Position numbers and translations under genes: made by a program
Source of the DNA: Micropterus salmoides
Taxonomy: Eukaryota > Chordata > Actinopteri > Centrarchiformes > Centrarchidae
DNA: 64,000 nt
Assembly: GCF_014851395.1 (NCBI RefSeq)
Contig: NW_024040707.1
Span: forward strand, 20,144,457-20,208,456
Direction: 5' to 3'
Shown here: in pieces, positions 39,158 through 51,239 of the stretch
Numbering within the stretch: the stretch's first letter is position 1
Layout: each line of letters begins with the position of its first letter
The notes under the pieces: model-generated
What the model was told of the DNA's origin: nothing
The model's input: only the letters and a program-made list of their open reading frames with translations
The model's database searches: none

Positions 39158-42100
39158 GTACGGATTAGCTGGCTGGGCAGACGTCCAATATGACATACAC
39201 AAACACAGCCTGATATTCATATCCTTTCTGCACGCCCTTCTCATCGAGCAGTCCCCCTTTCTTCCTCCACAGCAGTAAGCCAGTCAGTATTAGTAAGATG
39301 TCTCATTAGCTCACCAGGCTATGCTAACAAGGCGAAGCTAACACAGTGGATCACAGGCAAACGGCTTTCCAAACAAAACACCAGGCCGTTTAAACATTCT
39401 GCACAACACAAAGGAAGCCTCTGTCGTCCAAAAAAACGCCAGCATTCCTCAGTCTTTCTGTGCGTGTTTGTCGGCGTCTGAATCCTGACTCACGGGTATT
39501 ACCTTGAGACCAGACAAGTCTCTGCTCTCAAGAGAACATCCTGGTCTATACGCAAACACGCCCGCAGAGACACACACACACATACATACACACACTGGCA
39601 GACGCACAAACACACACAGGAAGCCAGGTATCAAAGCGGGGATGGCTTTGAAGCAGTTAAATGAAAGGCTGAAGGCAGAAATGACAATGTTTTCTGGCAG
39701 GCTATAACTGTATGTCTGGCTGAGAGGGAGAGCTTGAGAAATAAAGTCAGTATTATGATCTGAACACCCAGATATGAGCTCTCCTAACCGCCTCCATCTG
39801 TCCTCGCACAGCCTGTGTTTGAAGTCTCACTTGGATCTGCATTCTAGTCTGCATCCTGCTAGTGCTGCAAGGATTTCTGATTGTAGTCTCAAAAAAAAAG
39901 AGAGAGAGAAAGAAAGTGTCAGTGTTATTGTGTGCAGCCTAAATCATTGAACACAAGTTGTCAGGACCCTGATGCTCGGTGTCTGTGGTCTGCAGATAAT
40001 GATCATCATTAGTGAAGATATTCTTTATATCCCCTCTCTTCTTGCCTTTCACGGTGCTGCTCTCTGTGCCATCACTTAACTAATCTTCAATTTCTAGGCT
40101 AAAACCGCTGTGCAGCAGAAGTGTGTTGTAGGCGAAGATAAATATTTAAGTTGGACATAACCCTGGCTATTTTATGGAGCGAGCGGCCAAGGCCGGTGTT
40201 CTCGATTCTCACCACCACTCTCGGTCTAGAAGGAGGGCCATGTGGTCAACGTCGTGCATTCTTCTGCCATTAATTTACATTTGAAATAAAGGCGAGGTTA
40301 AGGCGAAGGCTGGTGCAACTAGTCCGGTTTGTTTTCAGCATGGAGTGAAACATTGCTGGACAAGCTAGACCTCGGTTGTGGCAGTCACGTGTGGTGCTTG
40401 TGACTCCTCAGTGTGTAGAGTCTGCCTGTGGTTAGCAGTAAGATCCACAAGTAGTGGCCCTCAGCCCTAAGTCTTAATTAGTATCATCTGTGAGTTCCGC
40501 GTGACACAACCTGTCTCCTCTTTTTTTTTTTTCTTTCTTCTCCCCATCTCTACCACAGTCCCTCCTCCTTCTGCCTGGTGGACAGGAGAACCTGTTAACT
40601 TGTGTTGTGTCATCAAATTTAGTGAGTCTGCCGTAAAGTGATTTATGCGTGTCTTCTTTCTTGAAAGGGGGTTTTAGATTTAAGACACACACACACAGAC
40701 ACAGACACACACACAAACACTAAAAGCAAATCTGCCCACTTTGAAACGGCTAAAGCTCATCCAATCCAATATGGAGCTGGGCTGACAGATGGGCCCAGTG
40801 TGTTCAAAGCAGAGGGCGCCGATTTAATATCCAAACAGGTCAAGCCAAAGAGACGCAGAGAGAGAGACACCCCTGTGTAGGCATGGCGCAAAGGTCCTGC
40901 CAGCACCGCCACCACAGCTGGGACTCACCCCACCACCCCCCTCTCTCTGCCTCCCACACTCTCCGTTTGTTCTTGTTGCCAGGCGGGGAAGCAGGCTGTG
41001 CACAGCTCCTCCACACAAACATAGTAATCAGCATTTGTTTAGTGTTGTTGTATGTGCCTAAGAGAAGGAGGCTTGAGGGGCAGGTTATCCTTCCTTCCTC
41101 CAAGTAGCCAAGCGCTCACTGTGAAGCCCATAAGGAGAGGAGGATTGCAGAGTGGAGTCCTGCTGCTGCTGCTGGCTCTGACAGCCTGATTTAGAGGTGC
41201 TTTTTCTTACCTCTGACACAGAGTCCCAGCCTGCCCCGCTCGACTGCAGGATTGGGAGAAGAATAGTGGTGCTTATCATGAAAGCCTGTTATTTGTGTGT
41301 GTGTGTGAGTGAGAGAGAGAGAATTCTCTTGAATGTGTGTGTTTGCTCACCCAGCATGCTGGCATTTCTTTTTAACAACCTCCTTTGTCAGTCACTGAGA
41401 TGTCGTAGATTGCGTGAGCACAGCAGATCTCTTGTACCTCGCCAGTTTACATTCACACACAGACAGCTTTTGAGTGTGTGTGTGTGTGTTCTGTCGTCCA
41501 GATGGAAGTGCTTATTGAGTGCTGGTGTGCTGGCAGATATCTCTGTCTCTAAGAGAGCGGGAGAAAGTAGGAAAATGAGGAAGTGAGAAAGCAGAGTGGA
41601 AAACCCTTCCAATCAGATCCATCATCTGTGTGTGTGTGTTTATGCGTGTGTATGTGTGATCTTCCCAGCCAGCTCTTCCTGCCGTCCCTCTCTAATCTTA
41701 TCATGCCGCAGCAGCAGATTAGTCCTCCCAGATCCCATCTCTGCCTCCAAATGCCACAATCAGCCTTTTGTTCTTTGGTTGTGCTTACTCGCCCCTTGCG
41801 GCAGGCAAGGTGAACACTCCCACAATCCTGCTCTTCGTGCCATTTTGAGCCTCTGCCTGTCAAAGTCACATTGCTACCAGCCCTGATCTACCATACCCAA
41901 GCCTCCCCTGCCCCCCGGGGTGTTAGCTAACTAAGCTGTTAGCTCAACAGCCTGCTAGCCTAGCTGAACTGCTTGACATTCCTCGTTACCACTGAGCTGC
42001 TGCTGCTCTTGTCTATTTGACCTCCCCCTCCTCCCGCTCTCCCTTGCTCTCTGCCGTCTCCTTTGTCTGTGTGTCTGTCTTTCCTTCCTTACTTCTGGCT

Positions 42101-43240
42101 GCTGCCTCCTGAAGGAAGTCATAGATCCTGGCTGCTGATGTCACCATTGTGGGGGGGGGGGTCAGTAACAGGGTTAGCAGAGGAAGAAGAGAGTGTTTGA
42201 AAAGTAGAGAAAATAAACAGAGGTTTCCTGTTAACGAGGTGCACTGGGGGCCTGTCGTGTGGGAGCGGGAGGGTCTGGTTTTGTTTAAAGCAAAGCTCTA
42301 GTGTTACAGTGCGGGAAGGAGGAGGAATAGGCCATTAGGGTTGAGGGTTACAGGTTGTAACAACGTTCCCCTTAGTTTTGTCACAGCTCAACTCAGTTGT
42401 AAGGCAACGACCATATTGTAAAGGCCACTGTGGACAGATGTGGGAGAAAGTCTGGGCTCGCTGCTGCCGCTTTTGCAATCTCCCAAACATTGAAAGGTAT
42501 TAGTATAGCCATTGGTTTTGAGTTGAAAAGCACTGTGTTGATTTCACACACTCTTAGTTGAAAACATGGAATTAATCCCACACTCAGGACATCTCTTAAG
42601 TGTATGTCTAACAGTGCTGGTTTCTTTTCATATTGTTAAAGGGGAAGTCTGCCCTCTGTATCCCCCCCCCCCCCCCCCCCCGTCTTTGTAGTGGTGTGGT
42701 CATACACAGGGGCCCCAGCTCCAGAGTTGACTGCACACACATGCAACCACACAAAGAAAACTGCACAGCCATTATGGATCCAAGGGGCCAGCCACCTTTA
42801 GCTAGTCAGAGGGTGTATTAACCGACTCACACAATGCTTGTCTTGTCTTGGCTGCAGTGATGAATTCATAGATTTTATTCATTTAATCATTTATTAATGA
42901 TATATTTTGGAGTCATTCTATAGGAAATATACTTTGAATCTTTCTATTTGCCAATATATATATAACCTTTTGAGAAGTGACCCTCGTATAATCCAACCTC
43001 TGTCTGAGTGTACCCAAGAATGCCACAGGCCAGGCTGAGCCACTGGGGGGGGGGGGGCGTACTTTGTGCTCAGCCCCAAAGCATGACTTACAGATTTATA
43101 TCTCCTCAATGAATAAAGGGATACCCTTGTACCCTGGGGGTTTCAGTAAAGCAGGATGAGGATAGTTGTAATTTTAAGTCTGAGGAAATGAGAAGGTCTT
43201 TCTCCCCTTACCTTAATCCAGCCCCTTTCTCTCTCCTCAA

Positions 43241-43245
43241 CCCCC

Positions 43246-43276
<31 letters not shown>

Positions 43277-43335
43277 ACACTCACACACACACACACACAC
43301 TCACACACATCCACACACCACCACCACACACACAC
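43241..43335. repeat. Compound C-run and (CA)n microsatellite
   Basis: About 22 C residues followed by CA repeats interrupted by TCA, CCA and CCACCA units. Confidence 0.9.
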
Positions 43336-45767
43336 GCACTTCTATCTCCTTTGCTCTGCTTCCTTGCACTTTCTCTTTTTTCCCCCTCTTGTTTCATTTC
43401 TTTCTCTCAGTAGTGGGTTAGTAAGTCTTTTGGCCTCTCCGTGGTGAGCAGCATTCCCAGGGTTTAGGGCCCAGGAGGAGGGAGGGCAGGGCCATGTTTA
43501 GCCTCTGGCAGGACAGACAAAGATGGCTGACATTGTGCGAGGCTCAGCTCTCCCTGCAGGCAGCGTGGAATGTCTCTAATCAATTCAGCATTGTGGTCTC
43601 CTCTTATATGTTCTCTGTTATTTTCTATGGCAGGCTTAGCAAAACCCAGACAATACAACTAGTAGTTCATGTTTCGCGTCTGAGCTGTCTATCATCCGCC
43701 TTCATTTTCTCCTTTGCGTTATCTACTCATTTTTTCTTCCCTGCATGTTTATAGAATTGTGATAATTGAAAGCTATGCTTCACTCCCACTACGTGCTACA
43801 TATGTTGCACTCTCCGTCTTTCTCTCCATCTCCCTCCCTCATTTGCCTGAGAGGGCTTAACACCGCTGTGAGCTTCTAAACAGCAATCTGCTCTGGAGAA
43901 CGGCAGCTACTCTGCAGTGACGAGGATGTTGATGATAGCTGAAGTAACTTCACTCTCTGCTTTGCTTCATTTGGCTGGTTTAAAATAATGCAGGCTCATG
44001 AATAAGGTGTTAAACCTGTGTGTGTGTGTGTATGCGTGTGCGCGTCTTTCCGCTTGCTTGTGCTTTTCTGTTCTAAATTCTCAGATTTTGTGGTTTTACA
44101 GGCAGAAAATTAAACGTTCAGGTAGCACACTGGCAGCATTTATAGTCTCCTTAAAGTATTAATTATGTATAAGCACCGGATAACTACTCTTTTTGCTGTG
44201 GCAGGCAGCCTGTTAGTCTAGAAGGCAACAGTGTCTGTACACTGGATAGACAAGAGGTTGGGATGGGTGGGCTAACTGCTGAGAGGGAGGCGGAGGGACA
44301 TGACGTCATTGCACACATTTCTTCACACACAGTATGGCTACGTGCTCGGGGGGTCTGTGTCTCAGTCCATCAGTGTGGCTCTGTTGAATCACAGGCAAAA
44401 TGTGTTTGTGTGATGTTGCGTGCATACTCTCACAGCCATCCACAGCAATAAATGCAGCTGACTGACTGCGTGCCAGCTGCTGTTTAACACGTCCAGGCTC
44501 ACTTACTCATTCCTCCTCCCTGCTCAAGGTTGGAGAAAGGGAAGAATGAGAGAGAGAAAAATGGAGGGGGGGGGGAGTGGAGGGTTGGAATGACAAAGCT
44601 TGAGAGGGAGGGAGAGAGAGAGAGGTGGAAAGAATGGAGAGAATGGGAAAACCAGAGGTGGGCTTGAGGGTTCAGGGAGGTGATGATTTGCTTGGCTGCG
44701 TGTGCTCAACCTCCTCCCCAGTGACATAACAGAACAATGTACTCTAAAGGCTTTAAATATCTTTAGTCTGACCTCATGTTCCTGTACACACACACACACA
44801 GATACAGTTTAGAGCCTGGAAAGAGCGGAAGTTGAACTGTCTGCCTTCAATTACTGTGGACTTTTTCCCCATTCTTCCATCCCCCTCCCCCCCCCCATAT
44901 GCTCATTTCTCCTTCACTCCACGGTTTGGTGTCAGCGGCGGTGCAGGTGTCTCCCTCGGTTAGTGCAGTGTAGCCGAGTACCTAATAAAGATGGCTTGGG
45001 CCAATAGGATTGTGTCGCAGTCCAGCACCCAGCCCAACAGTCTCTCTAATGTTCTTTCAAACCACTGTGACCGTCAGTTGGGTTTATGTGAAGGCACAAT
45101 AAATATTTTATAACATGAAATGAAAACAGTATTTTGCCCTTTTCATCCTTCACCTCAACGCTGGCCTCAGTTTCTACCATTTTATTCCAGCCCCACCCCC
45201 CTCTCCCTTGTCTTCCCTCTGTTTTTTCATAGACTGGCCCTGAAAAAGCTCTCTTCTCACCTCAGTGCCGCCACCTGCTGGACATGTAAGGGAGTACAAG
45301 CCTTTGCTGTCTTGCACTTTATCAAAAGGCCAGTGGGTGGCAGCACTTAAAGTTTCCAAAGCATGGTAAATGGATGCAGTACCTGTTCATAAATGTATGG
45401 TAAAATCATTTGAGTATTGTCTTTAAGTGAAGACAGACCTGAAGGCACAGGATTGATTTGTAGGAGGCAGAGACTGAACATTCATCCACCCCCCTCATGG
45501 TTCTTCTTCTCTCCACACTTCCTCCATCAGCGGCCATCCAACTGTTTACTTTATTAAGGCTCTAAATGCTCTGCAATCCCTTTTTAATTGACTTGGTCTC
45601 TCTGCGTGCTTTTTGGCATCAGCCTGTGTGAGTCATAAACAGTGTGTCTGCACAGTTTGCCAAGAGGCCAGTTTGTGACGTCGTAATCAAACAAAATGAT
45701 GTCTGTTCATCTTCTTTTTTTTTTTTTTTTGTCTCCTGCTCACTCGCTCTGTCTCTCTGTGTTGCAG

Positions 45768-45873
45768 AGTAAACGGGACCATCTGCTGATGAATGTGAAA
45801 TGGTACTACCGCCAGTCAGAGGTGCCCGACTCTGTCTATCAGCACCTGGTGCAGGATCGCAACAATGAGAATG
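45768..45873 (+). CDS. rere: rere exon, BAH domain continued (residues 147-181)
   Basis: A 106-nt exon opening with SKRDHLLMNVKWYYRQSEVP and ending QDRNNEN. It is a near-perfect match to vertebrate RERE, where KWYYRQSEVP is the BAH-domain strand shared with other MTA-like BAH proteins. It starts in phase 0 directly after Leu146 and ends in phase 1: the final G plus AC of the next exon gives Asp182. The acceptor follows an unusually long T run (45,715-45,730) and CT-rich sequence. The donor ATG|GTGAGA is good. The BAH fold acts in the nucleus as a chromatin-binding surface; no catalytic residues are expected. Confidence 0.97.
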
Positions 45874-47352
45874 GTGAGACTGCCTTGTGTTCATTGAAAC
45901 ACCATCCCCACATGTGCGCACATACAGTACACACACAGAAAGTAAATACGCTTACTTGCTGTGTGACACAACACACACACACACACACACACACACACCC
46001 CTGCTTCAACTCCCCAGACTGTTGGGGGATATAAGAGCTAGCTGTGAATTAAATTTCAAAGAGAAACCAGACAACAGTGTCCCAGGCAGCTAAACCAATC
46101 CCGTGGCTCCGTGCTGTTCCCCGGGTAACACTCCTTCGGGCTAGACACACTCCTTCAGGCTAGACAGCAGCACTGTCAAGTGTTAATAACCCGCAGTGTC
46201 ATGTGGCCCTTGAGCACACACACACTCAACACCGTCAGTGCCAGTGGACTCATCACGCTCTTGACACATACCCATCCACGGGAACATGAGCACTGTCGCT
46301 GTTTTTTAGCAACTGAATATCAAATCCTGATGACAAAAATGAAATGCCGTGGAGAAAAATCTGATTTAACAGTGACTTAGTTATTATAGTTTGAGCCACA
46401 TACTGTATTGTTTTTTTAATCATTAAATTAAGAAATGTCTTTTTGATTTTAAATAAATTCTCAACCCTTATTTGAGTCTTACCTAAAATATTGTCCTAAA
46501 ACTGTTACTGTACAGATACATGCAGTTTCATTTATATTTAGTTTTGTTTAAAGGTATAGATTGTTAGGTGGATTGCTCTTGCTTCCATTCCAACTCAGTT
46601 TTGAGAACGAGCAGCCGTACCTGTTGACACATCCTGTTAGCAGTTCTAATTAGCTAATGTTCCCCTTCATGGCTGAGCTTGTCTCAGTTTCCCTCACAGA
46701 ATACAGTCAACTCAACAATATACTGTGTAAAAACCGCCTTGTAACCAGAAAATACATGCATATGCAGTCACAGTTATAAACCAGTTGTGTCACGCTGTTT
46801 TCGCTTTCTACAATAATCCAAGTGTCACTTGTGTCAGAAGTGAGGCTTTAGTTTGGATATGTCATTCAGGTTATCAACAAAACACTTGGTGTGCTGTCCC
46901 TCCAGAACCAGCCTCAGTGCGGCGCTCCGCTATCTGCAGTCTGTCCTTGCAGCAGGGGGACTCAGGATTATTAGAATTGATGTCACAAGGCCGAAGCGCA
47001 GTGGCCACAGCACGCCACAACTCGGGTCATTTGTCAACCAGTGCCGGCTCGTCTCGGTGCTGCTGATGCGTCTTAACCCCCGCCAGGGTCATTTCACTTG
47101 AGAACTGAACATTATGTCCTCTCCTCAGGGGACAGCACCTTATTGATTTTATTGAATCATGTGGCATAATATTGACCTCTGCAGAGGTAAGTGTTACTTT
47201 GGGTGTACGCAGAACTGTGCTCATGATTTTATTAGTGAGTTCAAATACCCACGCTACTTTATCTCTGCTCCCTTTTTGTCATAGATGAATGAGCTTGGTT
47301 GTCTTTCTCGTGTGTGTGTGTATTCAGTAAAATTGTGTTTTTCTCCTTCCAG
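45874..47352 (+). other. rere: rere intron (1.5 kb, phase 1)
   Basis: GT-AG intron. It contains an AC microsatellite (45,970-45,998), an X-box-like near match (46,116-46,129) and an adjacent 19-bp tandem duplication (46,128-46,165). Nothing else is recognisable. Confidence 0.9.
46128..46165. repeat. 19-bp tandem duplication
   Basis: ACACTCCTTCGGGCTAGAC is followed directly by the same 19 bases with one change (G to A). It is a recent local duplication in the intron after exon 45,768. Confidence 0.9.
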
Positions 47353-47449
47353 ACTCTGGCCGGGATCTGGTTATCACAGACCCAGTGGTGAGGAGTCGAG
47401 AACTCTTCATCTCTGACTACGTGGACACTTATCATGCTGCTGCTCTCAG
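47353..47449 (+). CDS. rere: rere exon, BAH domain continued (residues 182-213 and part of 214)
   Basis: A 97-nt exon encoding DSGRDLVITDPVVRSRELFI followed by [12 protein letters not shown]. This is the BAH segment in which vertebrate RERE has the same [20 protein letters not shown] block. Exon-intron boundaries preserve the frame: phase 1 in, phase 2 out. The terminal AG joins G of the next exon to give Arg214. The acceptor is TTCCAG and the donor CTCAG|GTAAAC. Conservation of the SDYVDTYH motif makes the assignment secure. Confidence 0.97.
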
Positions 47450-49042
47450 GTAAACAAACATTAACACACACACCGAGAAACTGGGAGCAGTATTGTCTTA
47501 GCTGTGGTGGAAGAAATGACGGTGCATTCTGAAGGAGCACGCACAGGTTTCTCCAACACTTAATGTCCAACCCTAAAGGTCCAGTAACATTGCGTCTGAT
47601 GCATTTGCAATGCTTTCATTTATAGGACAGTACCCCTGTTAGAGCACCAAGTTTTAATTTGTGGTATTTTGTTGCATTTGCCTGTTCACAGTTGTGGCCT
47701 ATTTTTCAAGGGAAAACTATTTGGTGATGAAACTTTTAGTATTGAGGTTTGAATTTGCTGTCAGGTGGAAAATCGGTGAAAGTAATAATAATTGGCTTAC
47801 TTTTAAACATTGTAAGATAAGAGTATATTTATAATAATATTGTTCTGGTGCTATTGTACCAACAATTAATGCTTCAAGCAAATACTATGACAATATCTGT
47901 GTTTTAATGGATTCTGAACAGTGGCAATATGATAATAGTACTCTATTACTGCTGTGTTTCTATCGGCTCTCGATGAACCTGCTCTAAAAGAAACATTTTC
48001 TATTGCATTTATGCAATATTCACAAGTTAAAATAACATACAGTGCTTTGCCGCTGTGAGCAGGTGCTGTAGAAATAGACCAGATGTGGAAAGATGGGAAG
48101 CCACAACTGAGAAACGTCTCATGCTGTCCTACATTAAAACACTGATTGAAATGGCTGTGCGTCAACCCCCACACCTGTCAGAACATGAGCCTCTAGTGTG
48201 AAACTGATGGCACTCGCTCTATCTAGGCTTAATATCAGGAGAAAGAAATACAGGCGTAATTATTTTCTAGGTCTGAAAATTGGATATTCTGTGTTCCTGC
48301 CTCTGTCTCTTCATCCATTCCTGTCCGACCACGTCTCCCCCTTTTCTTTAACCAAAAACATGTGTGAGCAGCACAGCGGCAGGCAGCCAAAGCCGCATCT
48401 CACAGAAACCACTGATTTCAGGGCAAATTAGCAGCAACTTCTCCAGCACAGAGCGGCCTTTGAATTGAGTTATTCTCCAGGCTTTAGATAAACGGGAGGG
48501 AATTCCAGTGGGATGCTGTAATGCCGCAGCTCTCCAAAGACAGCTCTCCTTAGCGCCCTTTAATCTTTTCGGTGGGAGGAAGATACTGTTCCTCCGCAAA
48601 GCAGCGCAGCTCCATATGCCTGTGATATCTGTTATTTTGATACAGCCAGACACCAGGGTGCTGGAAACAGGAAATGTTACCAAGATGTGGTCAGAGCCTC
48701 GGCCCATTCTGCTCTTTGGGGGGGTAACCGTGTCGGGAGGGGGACACACAGGATAAATTCCTGTCCAGATCTCTGCGGCGTACGTCTACCACAACTCAGC
48801 AGCGGCAGACGAGGCAGGGCTGACATGTGAAGCTGGTGTTTAGGGGTTCAGTAGCCAGAGCCTGGTGTCTTACTGCGAAGTTAGCAGGCTCTGACAGGCA
48901 CTAGATACCTGCTGCTGTATTTGTCACCTCCAATAGATGAACACACCAAGAGTTTCTAATTAGGGCTACATCTGCTCCTGCTAGGGCATCACTTTGTCAT
49001 GTATTGTTTTTTTTCTAATATAGCCTGCCTTCTCTCTCACAG
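47450..49042 (+). other. rere: rere intron (1.6 kb, phase 2)
   Basis: GT-AG intron with a CT-rich tract before the CAG acceptor. No recognisable repeat, RNA gene or exon. A stretch near 47,487 resembles part of miR-34, but without a hairpin it was rejected. Confidence 0.9.
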
Positions 49043-49147
49043 GGGGAAATGCAACATTTCCCATTTCTCCGACATTTTTGCTGCCAGGGAGTTCAAAGCC
49101 CGCATCGACTCCTTCTTCTATATCCTCGGATATAACCCAGAAACCAG
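49043..49147 (+). CDS. rere: rere exon, C-terminal BAH (residues 214-248 and part of 249)
   Basis: A 105-nt exon encoding GKCNISHFSDIFAAREFKAR followed by IDSFFYILGYNPET. It matches the end of the RERE BAH domain and differs conservatively from human (Ile for Val in KAR-ID). It starts and ends in phase 2; the terminal AG plus G of the next exon gives Arg249. The donor is CCAG|GTGAGG. This is the last exon specific to BAH, and the intron that follows contains the candidate alternative promoter. Confidence 0.97.
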
Positions 49148-49244
49148 GTGAGGAGCTTTCTGTCCAGTCTATTCCAGTAATACAACATCAATCTTAATCT
49201 TCCCACAGGCCAGAAAATCAAAGGGGTCAACTCTCCTCTAAACT

Positions 49245-49463
49245 GATCAACAAACGATTCTTTTCTTGATTAATCCATACACTTTTTTGTCTATATATAA
49301 TGTCAGACAATTGTGAAAAATGCCAATCACAAGTACAAAGTGATGTCTTCAAAATTGCAATTTTAGACTGCAATGGTCCGAAAACCCAAAAATATTCTGT
49401 TTACTATCACATGAGACCAAGAAAGACAAGCAAGTCATCACAATCGAGAGGCTAGAACTGATC
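49245..49463. repeat. Dispersed teleost repeat, left segment of copy 1
   Basis: The sequence (ATTAATC-rich start, then an AATGTCAGACAATTGTGAAAAATGCC-like core split by substitutions, then a TGATGTCTTCAAA motif and CCCAAAAATATTCTGTTTACT) matches a high-copy percomorph repeat I recognise. That repeat ends in GCTGCAAC-type inverted termini and is probably a hAT-derived MITE. The recognition is from memory, but it is reinforced by a second copy in this same gene at 55,875-56,095. Confidence 0.55.
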
Positions 49464-49851
49464 AGTTATATCTTATCCCCTCCAGGTCGTGTGTGAATAT
49501 ATTTTTCAATATGTTTGTGCACATGTATGACTGTATGGTCAAGGACCTGATTCATATTTTATACTGATTAATTTATTTTATGATATGCGTTACAGCAAAA
49601 GGTATTTCCAGCAATCGGCTAGGCTAAAAACAAAGCTTACCCACCGATTGCCGACCAAATTTTGGCCTTTGTTGTGGCTCAAAAACAGTCATCCATAGAA
49701 ATCTTTGGTCTCATCTTGAACATGAGCATCAGCAGATTAATTCCTTACCCCCCGTATGTTATGATCCACCAAAATTAGGCCCGATGGAAGATGAATAAAT
49801 CCCCATTTTTGTTATCTTCGCCCCCATCTTGACTGCAAATAGCCTATGTTA

Positions 49852-50255
49852 GGTACCAGATATGCTCGGCCTGGTAGATCTGCTTCAGGTCCTGCATTTA
49901 CAGATGACTTAACACATTATGATTGGCTGTATGTTCGAGCAACAGACTACAAAATGTATCCAAATATATAGTGTGTGTGTGTCTGAACTTTCTGAGAAAC
50001 AAAATGTTTTTGTATTTAATGCTGTGCTGTGCATAAATGTCTTGCTGCAGTTTGGGACTAATATTTATTAAAGCAAATGTCAATCTATTTGGGTTTTTTT
50101 TACATCTATAAAACAGATATTTTGTAGATATTTGTATAAATGTATTAGTCTGCACCGTGAACACATGGCATCTGTACACTTCCCGCGTAGAGCCTATCAT
50201 AATGTGTTGCGTCATCTGTAAGTGTAGGAACCATCGACCTAGCAGATCAGGTACC
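49852..50255. mobile_element. MITE with long inverted arms
   Basis: Inner arms at 49,899-49,928 and 50,191-50,220 are reverse complements at 27 of 30 positions. Weaker complementarity extends outward to GGTACC at both tips (49,852-49,857 and 50,250-50,255), each bordered by TA, which may be the target duplication. The 404-bp body has no coding capacity and an AT-rich centre. The outer boundary is less certain than the arms, because alternative pairings of a GATCTGCT motif shift it. I do not assign a superfamily. Confidence 0.7.
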
Positions 50256-50305
50256 TACACTGGGACACACCTGCTGAGATCTGCACTCTACTGAGTGTTA
50301 CTTGT

Positions 50306-50412
50306 ATTTTTACGTCAATAATTATTCAAAGGATTAATCAATTATCATAATAGAATAATCAGACATTTTCATTTTCTGTGGCTTCATCGACAAATTGTTT
50401 CCGCTATAAATT
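50306..50412. repeat. Dispersed teleost repeat, right segment of copy 1
   Basis: GATTAATCAATTATCATAAT followed by CATTTTCTGTGGCTTCATCGAC is the right end of the same family as the segment at 49,245. It is separated from it by about 840 bp, including the MITE. The two halves are in the same order and orientation, as expected for an interrupted single copy. Confidence 0.5.
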
Positions 50413-51239
50413 TATATAATAAAGTTCATAGGTTGAATTTAATAATTTTTAGTCATTTGTTATAAGCTGGGCATCATGCTGATACAATGCAATTAAAATG
50501 ATATTAAACAAGATGGCAGGGTTTTTATTAAGTTATATCACAACAGTTACCATATAACACATCCCTAGTAGGATTAAATATTGTTGTAGATATCAAGGTA
50601 TTGAGTGCAAAATATTGTGATATAACCCAGCAACAGCATGAATGCTATTAAAATGTATGAATTTTGTAGAACTTTTTCTCACTTTCATTACACATGAGCA
50701 CTCTGCTTTTTTTTGGATTTGGGTACATCTGATGTTGCTTTCTGCGCATTACTGCTGTCAATGTTATCAGTGCACAAAGACCTGTCCTAATGTTGTGTAA
50801 TTGTGGAGAATGAGCCCGTGAACCCCCCCCCAGGGCTTTATAATTTGTTTGTCAAATTACATGTCAAGCTTTTCTTACTCATGTTTTTTTGTAAAAAAAA
50901 AATTAAGAGAGGAAAATCTACCTGAAGTTTCATCAGTGGTATTTTAAGTCACGTGTTTGATCAGGATGAAAACCTTTTTCTCAGGCATGAAAAATAAAAT
51001 GAGTAATGGCTGTATTCTTTTACGCTTCTTCAGATAGTAACACTAAATTGTCTGTTATGTCTGCTCAGTTGGCCACACAGTGCAATGGTCAAATAGCCTT
51101 TGTGATAAGTGTCATGAACTCTGAAGACCTGAACAAAGCCTGTGGTTCAACAGAAAAGACTTATATATCTTTGTTTAAATGCAGTAAGGTAGATAACATT
51201 TTAAAATGTTAAACTTTGATTGGTAGTCTCGTGACGAGC

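Noticed and set aside
47480..47515. Partial similarity to miR-34 (GTCTTAGCTG)
   Set aside because: The match is broken by inserted bases, and no complementary arm lies nearby to form a precursor hairpin.
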